Assembly (NCBI RefSeq): GCF_035627495.1
Contig: NZ_DASPLO010000158.1
Coordinates: 70,830 to 134,829 of the forward strand
Direction: 5' to 3'
Length of the DNA: 64,000 bases
Source of the DNA: Methylocaldum sp035627495
GTDB lineage: Bacteria > Pseudomonadota > Gammaproteobacteria > Methylococcales > Methylococcaceae
Shown here: positions 16,805 through 25,257 of the stretch, in pieces
Position numbering within the stretch: position 1 is the stretch's first letter
Layout: each line of letters starts with the position of its first letter
The notes under the pieces: model-generated
Database searches by the model: none
Told to the model about the DNA's origin: nothing
Seen by the model: only the letters and a program-made list of their open reading frames with translations
Made by a program: the position numbers and the translations under genes

Positions 16805-18631
16805 ATGTATTTCATGAACGGGGTTACCTATTGCCTGTACGCAGGCGCGTTTCGCGGTGGAATTTCCCGCAAGGAAGGCTCAAGTCCGAGTGGACTCCTT
16901 TTTTTTCTCGCAGTACCTCCGCGATGGTTGCTCGCGGCCATTGCGATCGCCTTGGGCGGATACCAGGACCTGGCGCTGGGCGATGCCGTCGCGATCAATC
17001 CCACAGCGGCATCCGTGGCCACGGATGCCGGGACGGTGGACATCACTCTCACCTATTCGCGAGGGCCGAGTGAACAGGTAACCGGTACTCTGGACGTGAA
17101 CTGGATCACGCTCGACGGTTCCGCGACGGCTCCGTCGGACTATACCGGGGTAAGCGGATCGGTGAGCTTCGATCGCGGAGGAGCATCGACGCAAACCCAG
17201 ACCGTCACGATTCCCATCGTGAACAATCCGAGCCTGACTTCATCAAGGGCATTCACACTCAGCTTGAGTTGTCTCGATAACGGTGATGGACCCTGCGCCG
17301 CCGCCCAGTTCCCGGCAAATTCCGTCACCATCACCATCACGCCTTTGCCGCCTACGCCGCCCCCGGAGCCTCCACCGCCTCCGGAGCCTACGGCAACACC
17401 GCTCAACCAACTTCCCGGACTCACCGAAAACCAGCGGTCCGTGGCCGATGCCCTGGTAAACGCCTGTGACGGCGCCGCCGGTGAGCTGGCGCAGCGCTGC
17501 TCGGATCTCTTGGGTTCCGGACTGACCGACGCCGAGAGGATCGCCGCCCTGAGCCAAATCACCCCCGAACAAGTGGCTTCCCAAACCAGCATGCCCCTGC
17601 GCATCGGCACCGGACGCACGGCCAACCTGCAGCAGCGCCTGACCCTGCTGCGCCAGGGCAACGGTGGGTTCGACCTGGCAATGAATATTGACGGCCGAAA
17701 GATCTCCTACGACACGATTGCCCGCGCGCTCCGGAACCAGTCCGGCGGGGCCGCGGGCGACGGGCCCGACGATCCGTTGCGGGACAGCCCCCTGGGAGTT
17801 TTCGTGCAAGGCCGGTTCAATGGCGGCGATCGGGACAACACCGGTGCGGAGCGGGGCTACCGGTTCACTACCGGCGGCCTTACCCTGGGCGCCGACTATC
17901 GGCTGACCGATCAGTTGATCCTGGGGCTGGCGTTCGGTTACGACGGGACGTCTGCCGTCTTCAGCCAAAATTCCGGTGCCATGGACACCGATTCGTACCA
18001 CGGTTCCTTCTATGGCAGCTATTACCTGCCCGAGGATTTTTACGTGGACTGGATCGGGAATTTCACCCGGCACGACTACGACATGAAGCGCAATATCCGC
18101 TATACGGGGTTCTCGTCGCGGGCGCGCAGCAATCCGGAAGGCAACCAATACGGTTTCGCCGTCAGTTTCGGCAAGGATCTCGCAATCAGCGAATGGAACC
18201 TGAACCCGTATCTCCGCATGGAGTATGCCAAGCTGCAGATCGACGCCTACCGGGAACAGGGCGGCGGCGGCCTGGGCCTGGCCTTCGGCAGCCAGGACGA
18301 CCATTCCCTGACCACGGACCTCGGCGCGCAGTTCGGCCGGGCGTTCAGCCTGCCTTGGGCCGTATTGACGCCGTCGATTCGCTTCGAGTGGGAGCATCAG
18401 TATCAGAACGGCGCGCGCGACACCAAAATCCGCTTCGCAGACGCGACTCTCGGCACCGGCGGCTTTTCCATCTCCAACTCGACCCCCGATCGCGATTATT
18501 TCAATCTGGGCGGTTCGTTGGCCGCCACCTTACCCGGCGGCAATGCCGCCTTTCTGCGCTACGAAACGCGCCTGGGCCAGCAGGCCGTCTCCAGCCATAT
18601 CGTCGAGGCCGGCGTCAGAATTTCGTTTTAG
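16805..18631 (+). CDS. autotransporter with Calx-beta-like passenger
   Basis: About 608 residues from ATG 16805. ATG 16814 and TTG 16784 are alternatives, and none has a good ribosome site. A hydrophobic signal segment is followed by a beta-rich Calx-beta-like domain (AINPTAASVATDAGTVD... to about residue 180). Then come a Pro-rich linker (PPTPPPEPPPPPEP), a helical stretch, and an autotransporter beta-barrel of about 280 residues ending in ISF. The terminal Phe and alternating pattern fit outer-membrane insertion by BAM. The passenger is small and carries no catalytic motif, so a binding or surface-structure role is likelier than an enzyme. Confidence 0.85.
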   Translation: MYFMNGVTYCLYAGAFRGGISRKEGSSPSGLLFFLAVPPRWLLAAIAIALGGYQDLALGDAVAINPTAASVATDAGTVDITLTYSRGPSEQVTGTLDVNWITLDGSATAPSDYTGVSGSVSFDRGGASTQTQTVTIPIVNNPSLTSSRAFTLSLSCLDNGDGPCAAAQFPANSVTITITPLPPTPPPEPPPPPEPTATPLNQLPGLTENQRSVADALVNACDGAAGELAQRCSDLLGSGLTDAERIAALSQITPEQVASQTSMPLRIGTGRTANLQQRLTLLRQGNGGFDLAMNIDGRKISYDTIARALRNQSGGAAGDGPDDPLRDSPLGVFVQGRFNGGDRDNTGAERGYRFTTGGLTLGADYRLTDQLILGLAFGYDGTSAVFSQNSGAMDTDSYHGSFYGSYYLPEDFYVDWIGNFTRHDYDMKRNIRYTGFSSRARSNPEGNQYGFAVSFGKDLAISEWNLNPYLRMEYAKLQIDAYREQGGGGLGLAFGSQDDHSLTTDLGAQFGRAFSLPWAVLTPSIRFEWEHQYQNGARDTKIRFADATLGTGGFSISNSTPDRDYFNLGGSLAATLPGGNAAFLRYETRLGQQAVSSHIVEAGVRISF

Positions 18632-18649
18632 ACATTACGCGATGTTACG

Positions 18650-18726
18650 CCGGGAACGGCTGACGCCTTATCCCGGCCTACAACTACAACATTGTGTAGG
18701 CCGGAATAAGCGGCAGCGTTTCCGGC
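18650..18726. repeat. REP pair, class B (left flank of RAYT2)
   Basis: CCGGGAACGGCTGACGCC to TATCCCGGCCTAC, then GTAGGCCGGAATAAGC to GTTTCCGGCA. It is a head-to-head pair lying 28 bp upstream of the RAYT2 start. Confidence 0.85.
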
Positions 18727-18753
18727 AAACTGGTTTGTAACATCATCCGAAGT

Positions 18754-19272
18754 ATGAGCGATTATCGGCGGCTCTATCGTCCCGGCGGGACCTACTTTTT
18801 CACCGTCGTTACTCACGGACGGCGGCCATTATTCGCGGACCATCAAAATGTCGAAAAGCTGCGCTCGGCATTCCGTTATGTAAGGACACTCCGCCCTTTC
18901 GAAATCATTGCCGCCGTGGTCTTGCCGGATCATCTGCATTGTCTGTGGCGATTGCCGGTTGGGGATACCGACTTTTCCGCGCGCTGGCAGATGATCAAAA
19001 CCGATTTTTCACGGCATGTGCCGGCTCCGGCAAACAAGGACGGTTCGAAAAGCCTCTGGCAACCCCGCTATTGGGAACATTGGATTCGGGACGAAGAGGA
19101 TCTCCGCCGGCATCTCGATTACATTCATTACAACCCGGCCAAACACGGGCTCGCATCCGCGCCGCTCGAATGGGAACCCGGTTCATTCAGACGATTTGTG
19201 AAAATGGGATGGTACGAGGCGGCTTGGGGCGCGAGCGAGCCTGAGAATATCCGCGGAATGGAGCTCGAGTAA
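18754..19272 (+). CDS. REP-associated tyrosine transposase RAYT2
   Basis: 172 residues, Y1 HUH transposase. His60-Leu-His62 lie in LPDHLHCLW, and Tyr123 lies in YIHYNPAKHG. It is flanked immediately on both sides by class B REPs (18650-18726 and 19303-19412), which are also the most numerous REPs in the window. It is therefore the probable mobilising enzyme for that class. Its protein sequence differs clearly from the RAYTs at 163 and 37722, though all three share the same fold and length. Confidence 0.93.
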   Translation: MSDYRRLYRPGGTYFFTVVTHGRRPLFADHQNVEKLRSAFRYVRTLRPFEIIAAVVLPDHLHCLWRLPVGDTDFSARWQMIKTDFSRHVPAPANKDGSKSLWQPRYWEHWIRDEEDLRRHLDYIHYNPAKHGLASAPLEWEPGSFRRFVKMGWYEAAWGASEPENIRGMELE

Positions 19273-19302
19273 ACCGACACTCTGAAGGCCGTGGGTATTC
19301 CG

Positions 19303-19412
19303 CCGGGAACGGCTTCGCCCCTTCGACCGGGCTCAGGACAGGCTTATCCCGGCCTACACCCCCTGTCTCCAAAAGATGGTAGATACCGGAATAAGCGATA
19401 GCGTTTCCGGCA
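19303..19412. repeat. REP pair, class B (right flank of RAYT2)
   Basis: CCGGGAACGGCTTCGCC ... TTATCCCGGCCTAC, then TACCGGAATAAGCGATAGCG ... TTTCCGGCA. It lies 31 bp beyond the RAYT2 stop. Confidence 0.85.
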
Positions 19413-19532
19413 ATGTGGCCGGCATTTCCCATCCGCATCAAAACCTTCTTCCAAAAATAATCCAATCCTCATCTGATTTTAATTTTTCCCTCGGCTGTTC
19501 GCTCATGTTGCTCCCGTAGGCTAGTGATCGAA

Positions 19533-19596
19533 GGCTGCTTCCACTCCCGAGGTTGTAAAAACACCTACTGCGCAAGGATGTGCAACGGAAGCAGCC
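19533..19596 (+). promoter_or_regulatory. possible structured leader of the exopolysaccharide cluster
   Basis: GGCTGCTTCC (19533-19542) pairs perfectly with GGAAGCAGCC (19587-19596). Weaker inner pairings (GGTTG with CAAC, TGCGCA with TGTGCA) lie between the arms. It ends 40 bases before the ATG of the first gene. It could be an mRNA leader element or an operator. No known riboswitch consensus was recognised. Confidence 0.35.
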
Positions 19597-19635
19597 CTCT
19601 TGATATTACGAGAAGTAATTAAGAGGTTCACGAAC

Positions 19636-21063
19636 ATGCCACTCGGTGTTGGAAACATATTCAAAGGACTTTTCAAACAGTATGGGCACACGGTGATCGT
19701 GCTGCTGAGGTTTCTCGACATCACGATGCTGCTGACCGCTGCCTGGGTTGCCTTTTATTTCTGGCATCAGAAGCTGGTCATCGATCAGGACCACCGGGTC
19801 GTGATCGCGCTAGGCATTCTGGGGGCCATCATCTTCTTCGAGATCGGGCAGATCTATCGTCCCTGGCGGAACGATGCGATGCGGGGAGAAGTCGTCCGGA
19901 TCCTGCGTGCCTGGCTATTCACCTTGATCTCGGTCGTGTCCATCGTCGCCCTGGTCCGGTTGCATGTCTGGCTCGGTTCCAGCTATCGCTGGATTGCGAC
20001 CTGGGGGGTACTGGGTTTTCTGTTCGTCATTCTCTCGCGGGCGGTGCTTTCGCGGGTGCTGCAGGTATTGCGCGCACGGGGCTGGCCGCAAGGTCGTATC
20101 GTGATGGTCGGGCTGAATCAGATGGCGATCGCCGCGAGCCGGCAGTTGAACGAATCGCCGTGGGCCGGTTTGCAGGTGATCGGCTATGTCGATGACCGCT
20201 CCAAGCCCAGGGTTTTGGCCGGAGATGTTTCGTTGCCCCGGCTGGGCGGTTTGAAGGATTTGGCTGCTCTCGTGACGCGCGAAGCCGTCGATGAAGTGTG
20301 GGTGGCGTTTCCGTTCAAAGGCGAATCGCGTGCGGAACAGGTGCTTCACGAATTGCGGCATCTCCCGGTCAGCATTCGGTTGGTGATCGACTGCTTCGCC
20401 TTCAAGATGAGCAAATTCCTGAACCTGAACGAAGTCGCCGGCATCCCGACGCTCGATATTTCCGTATCGCCCCTGCACGGCATCAATCGCTACATCAAGG
20501 AAATCGAAGACCGTCTTTTGGCGCTGGTGCTGCTGATCGTGGCGAGTCCCGTGATGCTGGTCGTCGCCGCCGGGGTCAAGCTGAGCTCGCCGGGTCCGGT
20601 GTTCTACCGGCAGGAGCGGGTGGGCTGGAACAACCGCTCGTTCGTCATGCTGAAGTTCCGGTCCATGCCGGTGAATGCGGAGTCTAAATCAGGGCCGGTC
20701 TGGGCGAAGCCCGGCGAAAACCGCGCGACGCCGTTCGGGGCTTTCCTGCGCAAGACCAGCCTGGACGAGTTGCCGCAGCTGATCAACGTGCTCAAGGGCG
20801 ACATGTCGCTGGTGGGCCCGCGGCCCGAGCGCCCGGATTTCGTGGAAGTGTTCAAGGACCAGGTGCCGAATTACATGAAAAAGCACATGGTGAAAGCCGG
20901 CATCACCGGTTGGGCTCAGGTGAACGGCTGGCGCGGCGACACCGACCTCACCAAGCGGATCGAGCACGATCTTTACTACATCCAGCATTGGTCGGTGTGG
21001 TTCGATCTGGAAATCGCCATGAGAACCGTCGTGTCCGGCTTCGTAAACAAGAATGCCTACTGA
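19636..21063 (+). CDS. undecaprenyl-phosphate glucose phosphotransferase (priming transferase)
   Basis: 475 residues from ATG 19636, which has AAGAGG upstream. A TTG at 19600 would add 12 residues. Four N-terminal membrane helices are followed by a CoA-binding-like Rossmann region and a C-terminal bacterial sugar transferase domain with KFRSM, SLDELPQLINVL, GDMSLVGPRPERP and the RIEHDLYYI stretch. This is the WcaJ/EpsL polyisoprenyl-phosphate hexose-1-phosphate transferase type. It attaches the first sugar to the lipid carrier at the inner membrane and so starts each repeat unit. It opens the polysaccharide cluster. Confidence 0.93.
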   Translation: MPLGVGNIFKGLFKQYGHTVIVLLRFLDITMLLTAAWVAFYFWHQKLVIDQDHRVVIALGILGAIIFFEIGQIYRPWRNDAMRGEVVRILRAWLFTLISVVSIVALVRLHVWLGSSYRWIATWGVLGFLFVILSRAVLSRVLQVLRARGWPQGRIVMVGLNQMAIAASRQLNESPWAGLQVIGYVDDRSKPRVLAGDVSLPRLGGLKDLAALVTREAVDEVWVAFPFKGESRAEQVLHELRHLPVSIRLVIDCFAFKMSKFLNLNEVAGIPTLDISVSPLHGINRYIKEIEDRLLALVLLIVASPVMLVVAAGVKLSSPGPVFYRQERVGWNNRSFVMLKFRSMPVNAESKSGPVWAKPGENRATPFGAFLRKTSLDELPQLINVLKGDMSLVGPRPERPDFVEVFKDQVPNYMKKHMVKAGITGWAQVNGWRGDTDLTKRIEHDLYYIQHWSVWFDLEIAMRTVVSGFVNKNAY

Positions 21064-21094
21064 TGTGGGTCTCGCGGGAAAGGGGTAAAAATCC

Positions 21095-22243
21095 ATGATT
21101 GCATCGTCATCCTTGAATTCGCCGGCCGGAAGGCCGGGGGCGCTGGCCGGGATTCTGGCGCTGTGGCTGGCCGTTTTTCTCCCTGGCTGCTCGCTGACGC
21201 CCGGTATGGATATGAAGAAGGGCAGCGATATCTCGGACGCGACCGTGCCGGTCATGAAGGACGGCAAGCTGGTCAAGGAAAAGGTGAATATCGTTCCGAT
21301 CACCGCCGATTTGATCATCGAGCGGGAAAACGCGAGGCTGCAAGACGCCAGCAAACTCTCTCTGCCGAGCTCGGAGGCGGGGCCGTACCGGGTCGGGCTG
21401 CACGACCGGTTGCAGATCACGGTTTGGGATCACCCCGAGCTCAACGATCCGGGTGGAGAAAAGATTCTTCCCGAACTGGCGGGCAAAGCCGTTGGAGATG
21501 ACGGCACGATTTTCTACCCCTACATCGGCACCATTCACGTGGCGGATAAAACCGTGTCCGAGATCAGAGACCTCTTGAGCCAGGGGCTTTCCAAATATTT
21601 CAAGAAGGTCAAGCTCGACGTGCGCGTGATCTCGTTCCAGGCCCACAAAGTCAACGTGGTCGGCGAAGTGAAGTATCCGGGCGTCCAGTCGATGGTGGAT
21701 ACGCCGCTCAATATCGCCGAAGCCATCAGCCGCGCGGGCGGCGTGACCGCGGAGGCGGATTTGAGTCACGTGACCTTGTCGCGCGGGGACAAGCTCTATC
21801 CGATCAACCTCCAGGCTCTTTATGAACAGGGCAACAATGGCCAGAACCTGCAGCTGATGCCCGGCGACGTGCTCAATGTGCCCGATCGCTACAACAGCAA
21901 GGTGTTCGTCACGGGCGAAGTGGGCCGGCAGCAGTCGCTGCAAATCCACAAGGGCAAACTGACGCTCGCTCAGGCGATATCGGAGGCCAACGGGGTCGAT
22001 TTCAACACCTCCAATGCGGAGGAGATCTACATCATTCGGGCCGGACAGGCCAAGCCGGAAATTTTCCAGCTCAACGGGGAATCGCCCGATGCCATGATCC
22101 TGGCGGAGCAATTTTCGCTGAAGCCGCACGACATTGTTTTCGTGGGTACGGCGGGCGTCACCCAATGGTCGAGGGTGCTCAACCAGTTGCTGCCATCGTC
22201 GTTTAGCCAAGTCATGACGCGCGGAGCGTTCTACGGGTTCTGA
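21095..22243 (+). CDS. polysaccharide export lipoprotein (Wza-like)
   Basis: 382 residues. The signal peptide ends in a lipobox LPGC with Cys32. The Poly_export domain (from about 95, YRVGLHDRLQITVWDHPEL) is followed by SLBB domains (VNVVGEVKYPGVQ, VFVTGEVGRQQSL). It forms the outer-membrane export channel that works with the tyrosine kinase encoded next. A GGGG-rich ribosome site lies before ATG 21095. It is 31 bases downstream of the priming transferase, so the two are in one transcription unit. Confidence 0.93.
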   Translation: MIASSSLNSPAGRPGALAGILALWLAVFLPGCSLTPGMDMKKGSDISDATVPVMKDGKLVKEKVNIVPITADLIIERENARLQDASKLSLPSSEAGPYRVGLHDRLQITVWDHPELNDPGGEKILPELAGKAVGDDGTIFYPYIGTIHVADKTVSEIRDLLSQGLSKYFKKVKLDVRVISFQAHKVNVVGEVKYPGVQSMVDTPLNIAEAISRAGGVTAEADLSHVTLSRGDKLYPINLQALYEQGNNGQNLQLMPGDVLNVPDRYNSKVFVTGEVGRQQSLQIHKGKLTLAQAISEANGVDFNTSNAEEIYIIRAGQAKPEIFQLNGESPDAMILAEQFSLKPHDIVFVGTAGVTQWSRVLNQLLPSSFSQVMTRGAFYGF

Positions 22244-22250
22244 CGGGTTC

Positions 22251-22307
22251 GTAGGCCGGGATAAGCCTGTCCTGAGCCCGGCCGAAGGGGCGTCAGCCGT
22301 TCCCGGC
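22251..22307. repeat. REP, class B
   Basis: GTAGGCCGGGATAAGCCTGTC ... GTCAGCCGTTCCCGGC, with the CCTGAGCCCGGCCGAAGG spacer. It sits between the export protein and the tyrosine kinase inside the cluster. Confidence 0.85.
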
Positions 22308-22384
22308 AAATAGTTCCGCGAATTGTTTCAAAGGCGCGAACGGACTTCGGCCTCTTTCAACCCCATCAATATGTGGATTGAGTC

Positions 22385-24625
22385 ATGAATATGCATGGTC
22401 AAAACGAGATTAGCTTGCTTCCGCCACCGAACTTGTCGCGGCTCGAGGAGCCGAGCGTCAGCATCAGGGACTATGTCGACCTGCTTCTCGAGGGCAAGAA
22501 GATCATCCTGTTGACGCTGTCGTCGGTCTTGCTGGTGACGATGGTCTATCTGATCTTCGCGCCCCGCACCTACAAGGCGGATTCCCTGCTGCGGATCGAC
22601 AAGAACAAAGCGCTGCTCACGGCCCCCCTCCGCAGCGAGGCCAGCAAGTCCCCGGCCGAGGCGGAAAACCCGAGGGCGCAGCGGGAAGTCGAAATTCTCC
22701 GGTCGCGCTCGGTCCTCGGCAAAGTCGTGGACGGGCTGAGCCTGACGGTGGAAGTCTCGCCCCGGTATTTCCCTCTCGTCGGCGAGACGCTCGCGCGCTG
22801 GCACGACGCCCATGACGGTGTGGCGGACGCCTGGTGGGGCTTCGGCCGCTGGGCCTGGGGGGGCGAAAAGCTCAAGATCGCCAGCTTCACCGTTCCGGAT
22901 CGTTACCTGGGGAAAGATTTCACCTTGATCGCTCTCGAAGGGGCGCGCTTTCGACTGTTCGGCCCCAAGGATGAACCGCTGGCCGAGGGGCGGGTAGGCG
23001 ATGCCGTCGAGGTCGACATGGGTGAAGACAAACCCCTGGTCGTCCAGGTTTCGGAGCTCAAGGCCCATCCCGGCACCCATTTCGATCTGAGCCGGAAGAG
23101 CCAATTGACGGCCATCGAGAAACTGAAGAAGGCGATCACCGTCAAGGAAGCCTCCAAAGACACGGATATTCTCAATGTCGAACTGAAAGGGCGCGATCCG
23201 GAGCAGCTCGCCAAGTCGGTCAACGACATCGCCACTACGTATGTGAATGCGACGGTCAATTGGGAGTCGGCGGAAGCCGGGCAAAAACTGGCTTTTCTGG
23301 AGGGCCAACTGCCCGTCATCAAGGAGCGCCTGGAACGGGCGGAGCAGGCGTTGAGCGCTTACCGGCAACAGCATGGCGCGGTCGACATCTCCACCGAGGC
23401 CGAGGTGTTGCTGAAGCAGACGGCGGAAATGGAAACCCTGGGCATCCAGCTCAAACAAAAGTACGAGGAACAGAGCCAGCGTCTCGAGGACGCGCATCCG
23501 GACATGGTCGCCACCAAGGCCCAGATCAGCCGGGTCGACCGCAAGCTGTCGGATCTGAACAAGCGCATCAAGGACCTGCCGCGCACGCAGCAAAACATGG
23601 TAGGGCTATCCCGGGACGTCCAGGTCAACACCGAGCTGTACACCTCGCTGCTGAACAGCGCCCAGGAACAGCGGGTCGCCGCGGCCGGATCGATCGGCAA
23701 TTCCCGCATCGTCGACTTCGCCGTGATACCGGAAAAGCCGTACTGGCCGAAGCCCATTCTCTTGTTGGCCATCGCCACCGTGCTGGGTTTGACCTCGGGT
23801 TCGGCGATCGTATTCCTGCGAAACTCCTTGCAGCGCCATGACAATTACCCCGCGCTGCTGGAATACCGGGTCGGGATTCCCCTTTACGCGGCGATACCGC
23901 ACAGCAAGAAGCAGAAGCGCCTCGCAAGATCGATCGATCAACACAAGGATAAACCGGGCGTATTGGCCAGCCAGGAACCTCACGACATCTCGGTCGAATC
24001 GTTGCGCGGTCTTCGGACAACGCTGGAAGCCACCCTGGCGAGCAGTGAAAGCAAGGTCATCATGATCAGCAGTCCCGCGCCCAGCATGGGCAAGTCTTTC
24101 GTCAGCTCGAATCTGGCGGCGCTTTTAGCGAGCATCAAGAAGCGGGTGCTGATCATCGACGCCGACCTTCGGAATGGTCGGCTGCACGAGGCCTTTTCGG
24201 TCCAGAAGGAGAAGGGACTCTCCGAACTCCTCAGCGGGTCGGCTTCGCTGGGCGAGGTGATCACCAGTCTTCCCGGCGTGGGGGTCGATTTCATCTCGAA
24301 AGGGCGGAATGTCTCCAATCCGGCAGAATTGCTGGTGCTCGGCGATTTGGAATCGATCCTGGAGGATCTGAAGGCCTTCTATAACCACATCGTGATCGAC
24401 TCGCCGCCGATCCTCGGCGCCACGGACGCCGCCATCATCGGAAAGCACGCCGACGCCACGTTCCTGGTGGTCAAGGAAGGGCGCTACACCGCGCAGGAGC
24501 TGGAAGTCAGCTTCCGGCGGTTCCAGCACGTGGGCATCAAGCCGAACGGCTTCATCATCAACGATATGAAGGAAGGTTCGTCGTATTATCCGTATTACGG
24601 GTATGCGTATCCGAGGGCGGTTTAG
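22385..24625 (+). CDS. chain-length regulator/bacterial tyrosine kinase (Wzc-like)
   Basis: 746 residues. TM1 is at about 38-58, then a Wzz domain and a coiled-coil periplasmic region (about 290-420). TM2 is at about 455-475, followed by a cytosolic BY-kinase. Walker A SSPAPSMGKSF has Lys570, Walker A' is IIDADLRNGRLH near 597, and the Tyr-rich tail reads SSYYPYYGYAYP. It is a fused polymerase co-regulator and autokinase that controls polysaccharide length and export with the Wza-like protein. No partner phosphatase gene is visible in the window. Confidence 0.94.
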   Translation: MNMHGQNEISLLPPPNLSRLEEPSVSIRDYVDLLLEGKKIILLTLSSVLLVTMVYLIFAPRTYKADSLLRIDKNKALLTAPLRSEASKSPAEAENPRAQREVEILRSRSVLGKVVDGLSLTVEVSPRYFPLVGETLARWHDAHDGVADAWWGFGRWAWGGEKLKIASFTVPDRYLGKDFTLIALEGARFRLFGPKDEPLAEGRVGDAVEVDMGEDKPLVVQVSELKAHPGTHFDLSRKSQLTAIEKLKKAITVKEASKDTDILNVELKGRDPEQLAKSVNDIATTYVNATVNWESAEAGQKLAFLEGQLPVIKERLERAEQALSAYRQQHGAVDISTEAEVLLKQTAEMETLGIQLKQKYEEQSQRLEDAHPDMVATKAQISRVDRKLSDLNKRIKDLPRTQQNMVGLSRDVQVNTELYTSLLNSAQEQRVAAAGSIGNSRIVDFAVIPEKPYWPKPILLLAIATVLGLTSGSAIVFLRNSLQRHDNYPALLEYRVGIPLYAAIPHSKKQKRLARSIDQHKDKPGVLASQEPHDISVESLRGLRTTLEATLASSESKVIMISSPAPSMGKSFVSSNLAALLASIKKRVLIIDADLRNGRLHEAFSVQKEKGLSELLSGSASLGEVITSLPGVGVDFISKGRNVSNPAELLVLGDLESILEDLKAFYNHIVIDSPPILGATDAAIIGKHADATFLVVKEGRYTAQELEVSFRRFQHVGIKPNGFIINDMKEGSSYYPYYGYAYPRAV

Positions 24626-24689
24626 AGGGAGGTTTCGGCTCTATGTTGGGAGAAGGAGATGTTCGCCTTCGGCGAGAGTTTGTTTTAAA

Positions 24690-24900
24690 GCGGGGAGCCG
24701 CCCCGCACGCGGGTTACTTTTCTTTGCTTGCCCAAAGAAAAGTAACCAAAAGAAAGGGCACCCGATTGCCGCTTGATTCCTGTGCTCCTCGCTTTCGGCG
24801 GGAGGCGATCGAAGGGTCATCCATGACCCTCGATCGCCGCGCAGAATCCATTCTGCGCCCCTTACGGGTTATTCCCGCCGAAAGCTCCGGTGCTCGGCGC
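24690..24900. repeat. structured repeat with GTTACTTTTCTTTG hairpin, copy 2
   Basis: The same 14-bp stem as at 5398 (here 24713-24726 with 24733-24746), then AGAAAGGGCACCCG. A second nested inverted repeat follows (CTTTCGGCGGGA / TCCCGCCGAAAG, with GGCGATCGAAGGGTCAT / ATGACCCTCGATCGCC inside). The variable part is unrelated in sequence to copy 1 but folds the same way. Confidence 0.75.
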
Positions 24901-25047
24901 GGCAAACGGGAGAAAAACACACATCTTTGTTCGCTTAAACAACTCTATCCGCACTCCACTGGCGGGAACGGCGACCGCCTTATCGCAGCCTGCTTCGGGG
25001 TTGAGCATTATTCGGTCAAAAGGATTGCGGTCTGTTTCCCGTATGGC

Positions 25048-25182
25048 GACCCCGAGCATCGGAGCCTCGAACCGGGGGCGAGAAGCGCAGGATCAAGGGC
25101 GCCATTCGGGCGGCTTTTCTTTTGGATACTTTTCTTTGGCCGCGCAAAGAAAAGTATCTCGCCTGCGGGGCGAGACCCGCAT
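25048..25182. repeat. structured repeat, copy 3, inverted
   Basis: On the minus strand it reads GGCGAGATACTTTTCTTTGC, GGCCAAAGAAAAGTATC, then AAAGAAAAGCCGCCCG. This is the conserved first hairpin with compensating A/T changes in both arms. Together with copy 2 it occupies most of the 632-bp gap between the tyrosine kinase and the ligase. I see no gene in that gap. Confidence 0.65.
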
Positions 25183-25257
25183 TCAAATTAAGCCGCCGCG
25201 TTAGCGGCACCAAAACAGCATCGGTTGGCATTACCACCGCCAAGAAACTCTTAAACG

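Noticed and set aside
24643..25191. 182-codon frame between the tyrosine kinase and the ligase
   Set aside because: It is composed of the structured repeats; similar frames (YFSLLAQRKV...) arise wherever that repeat occurs.
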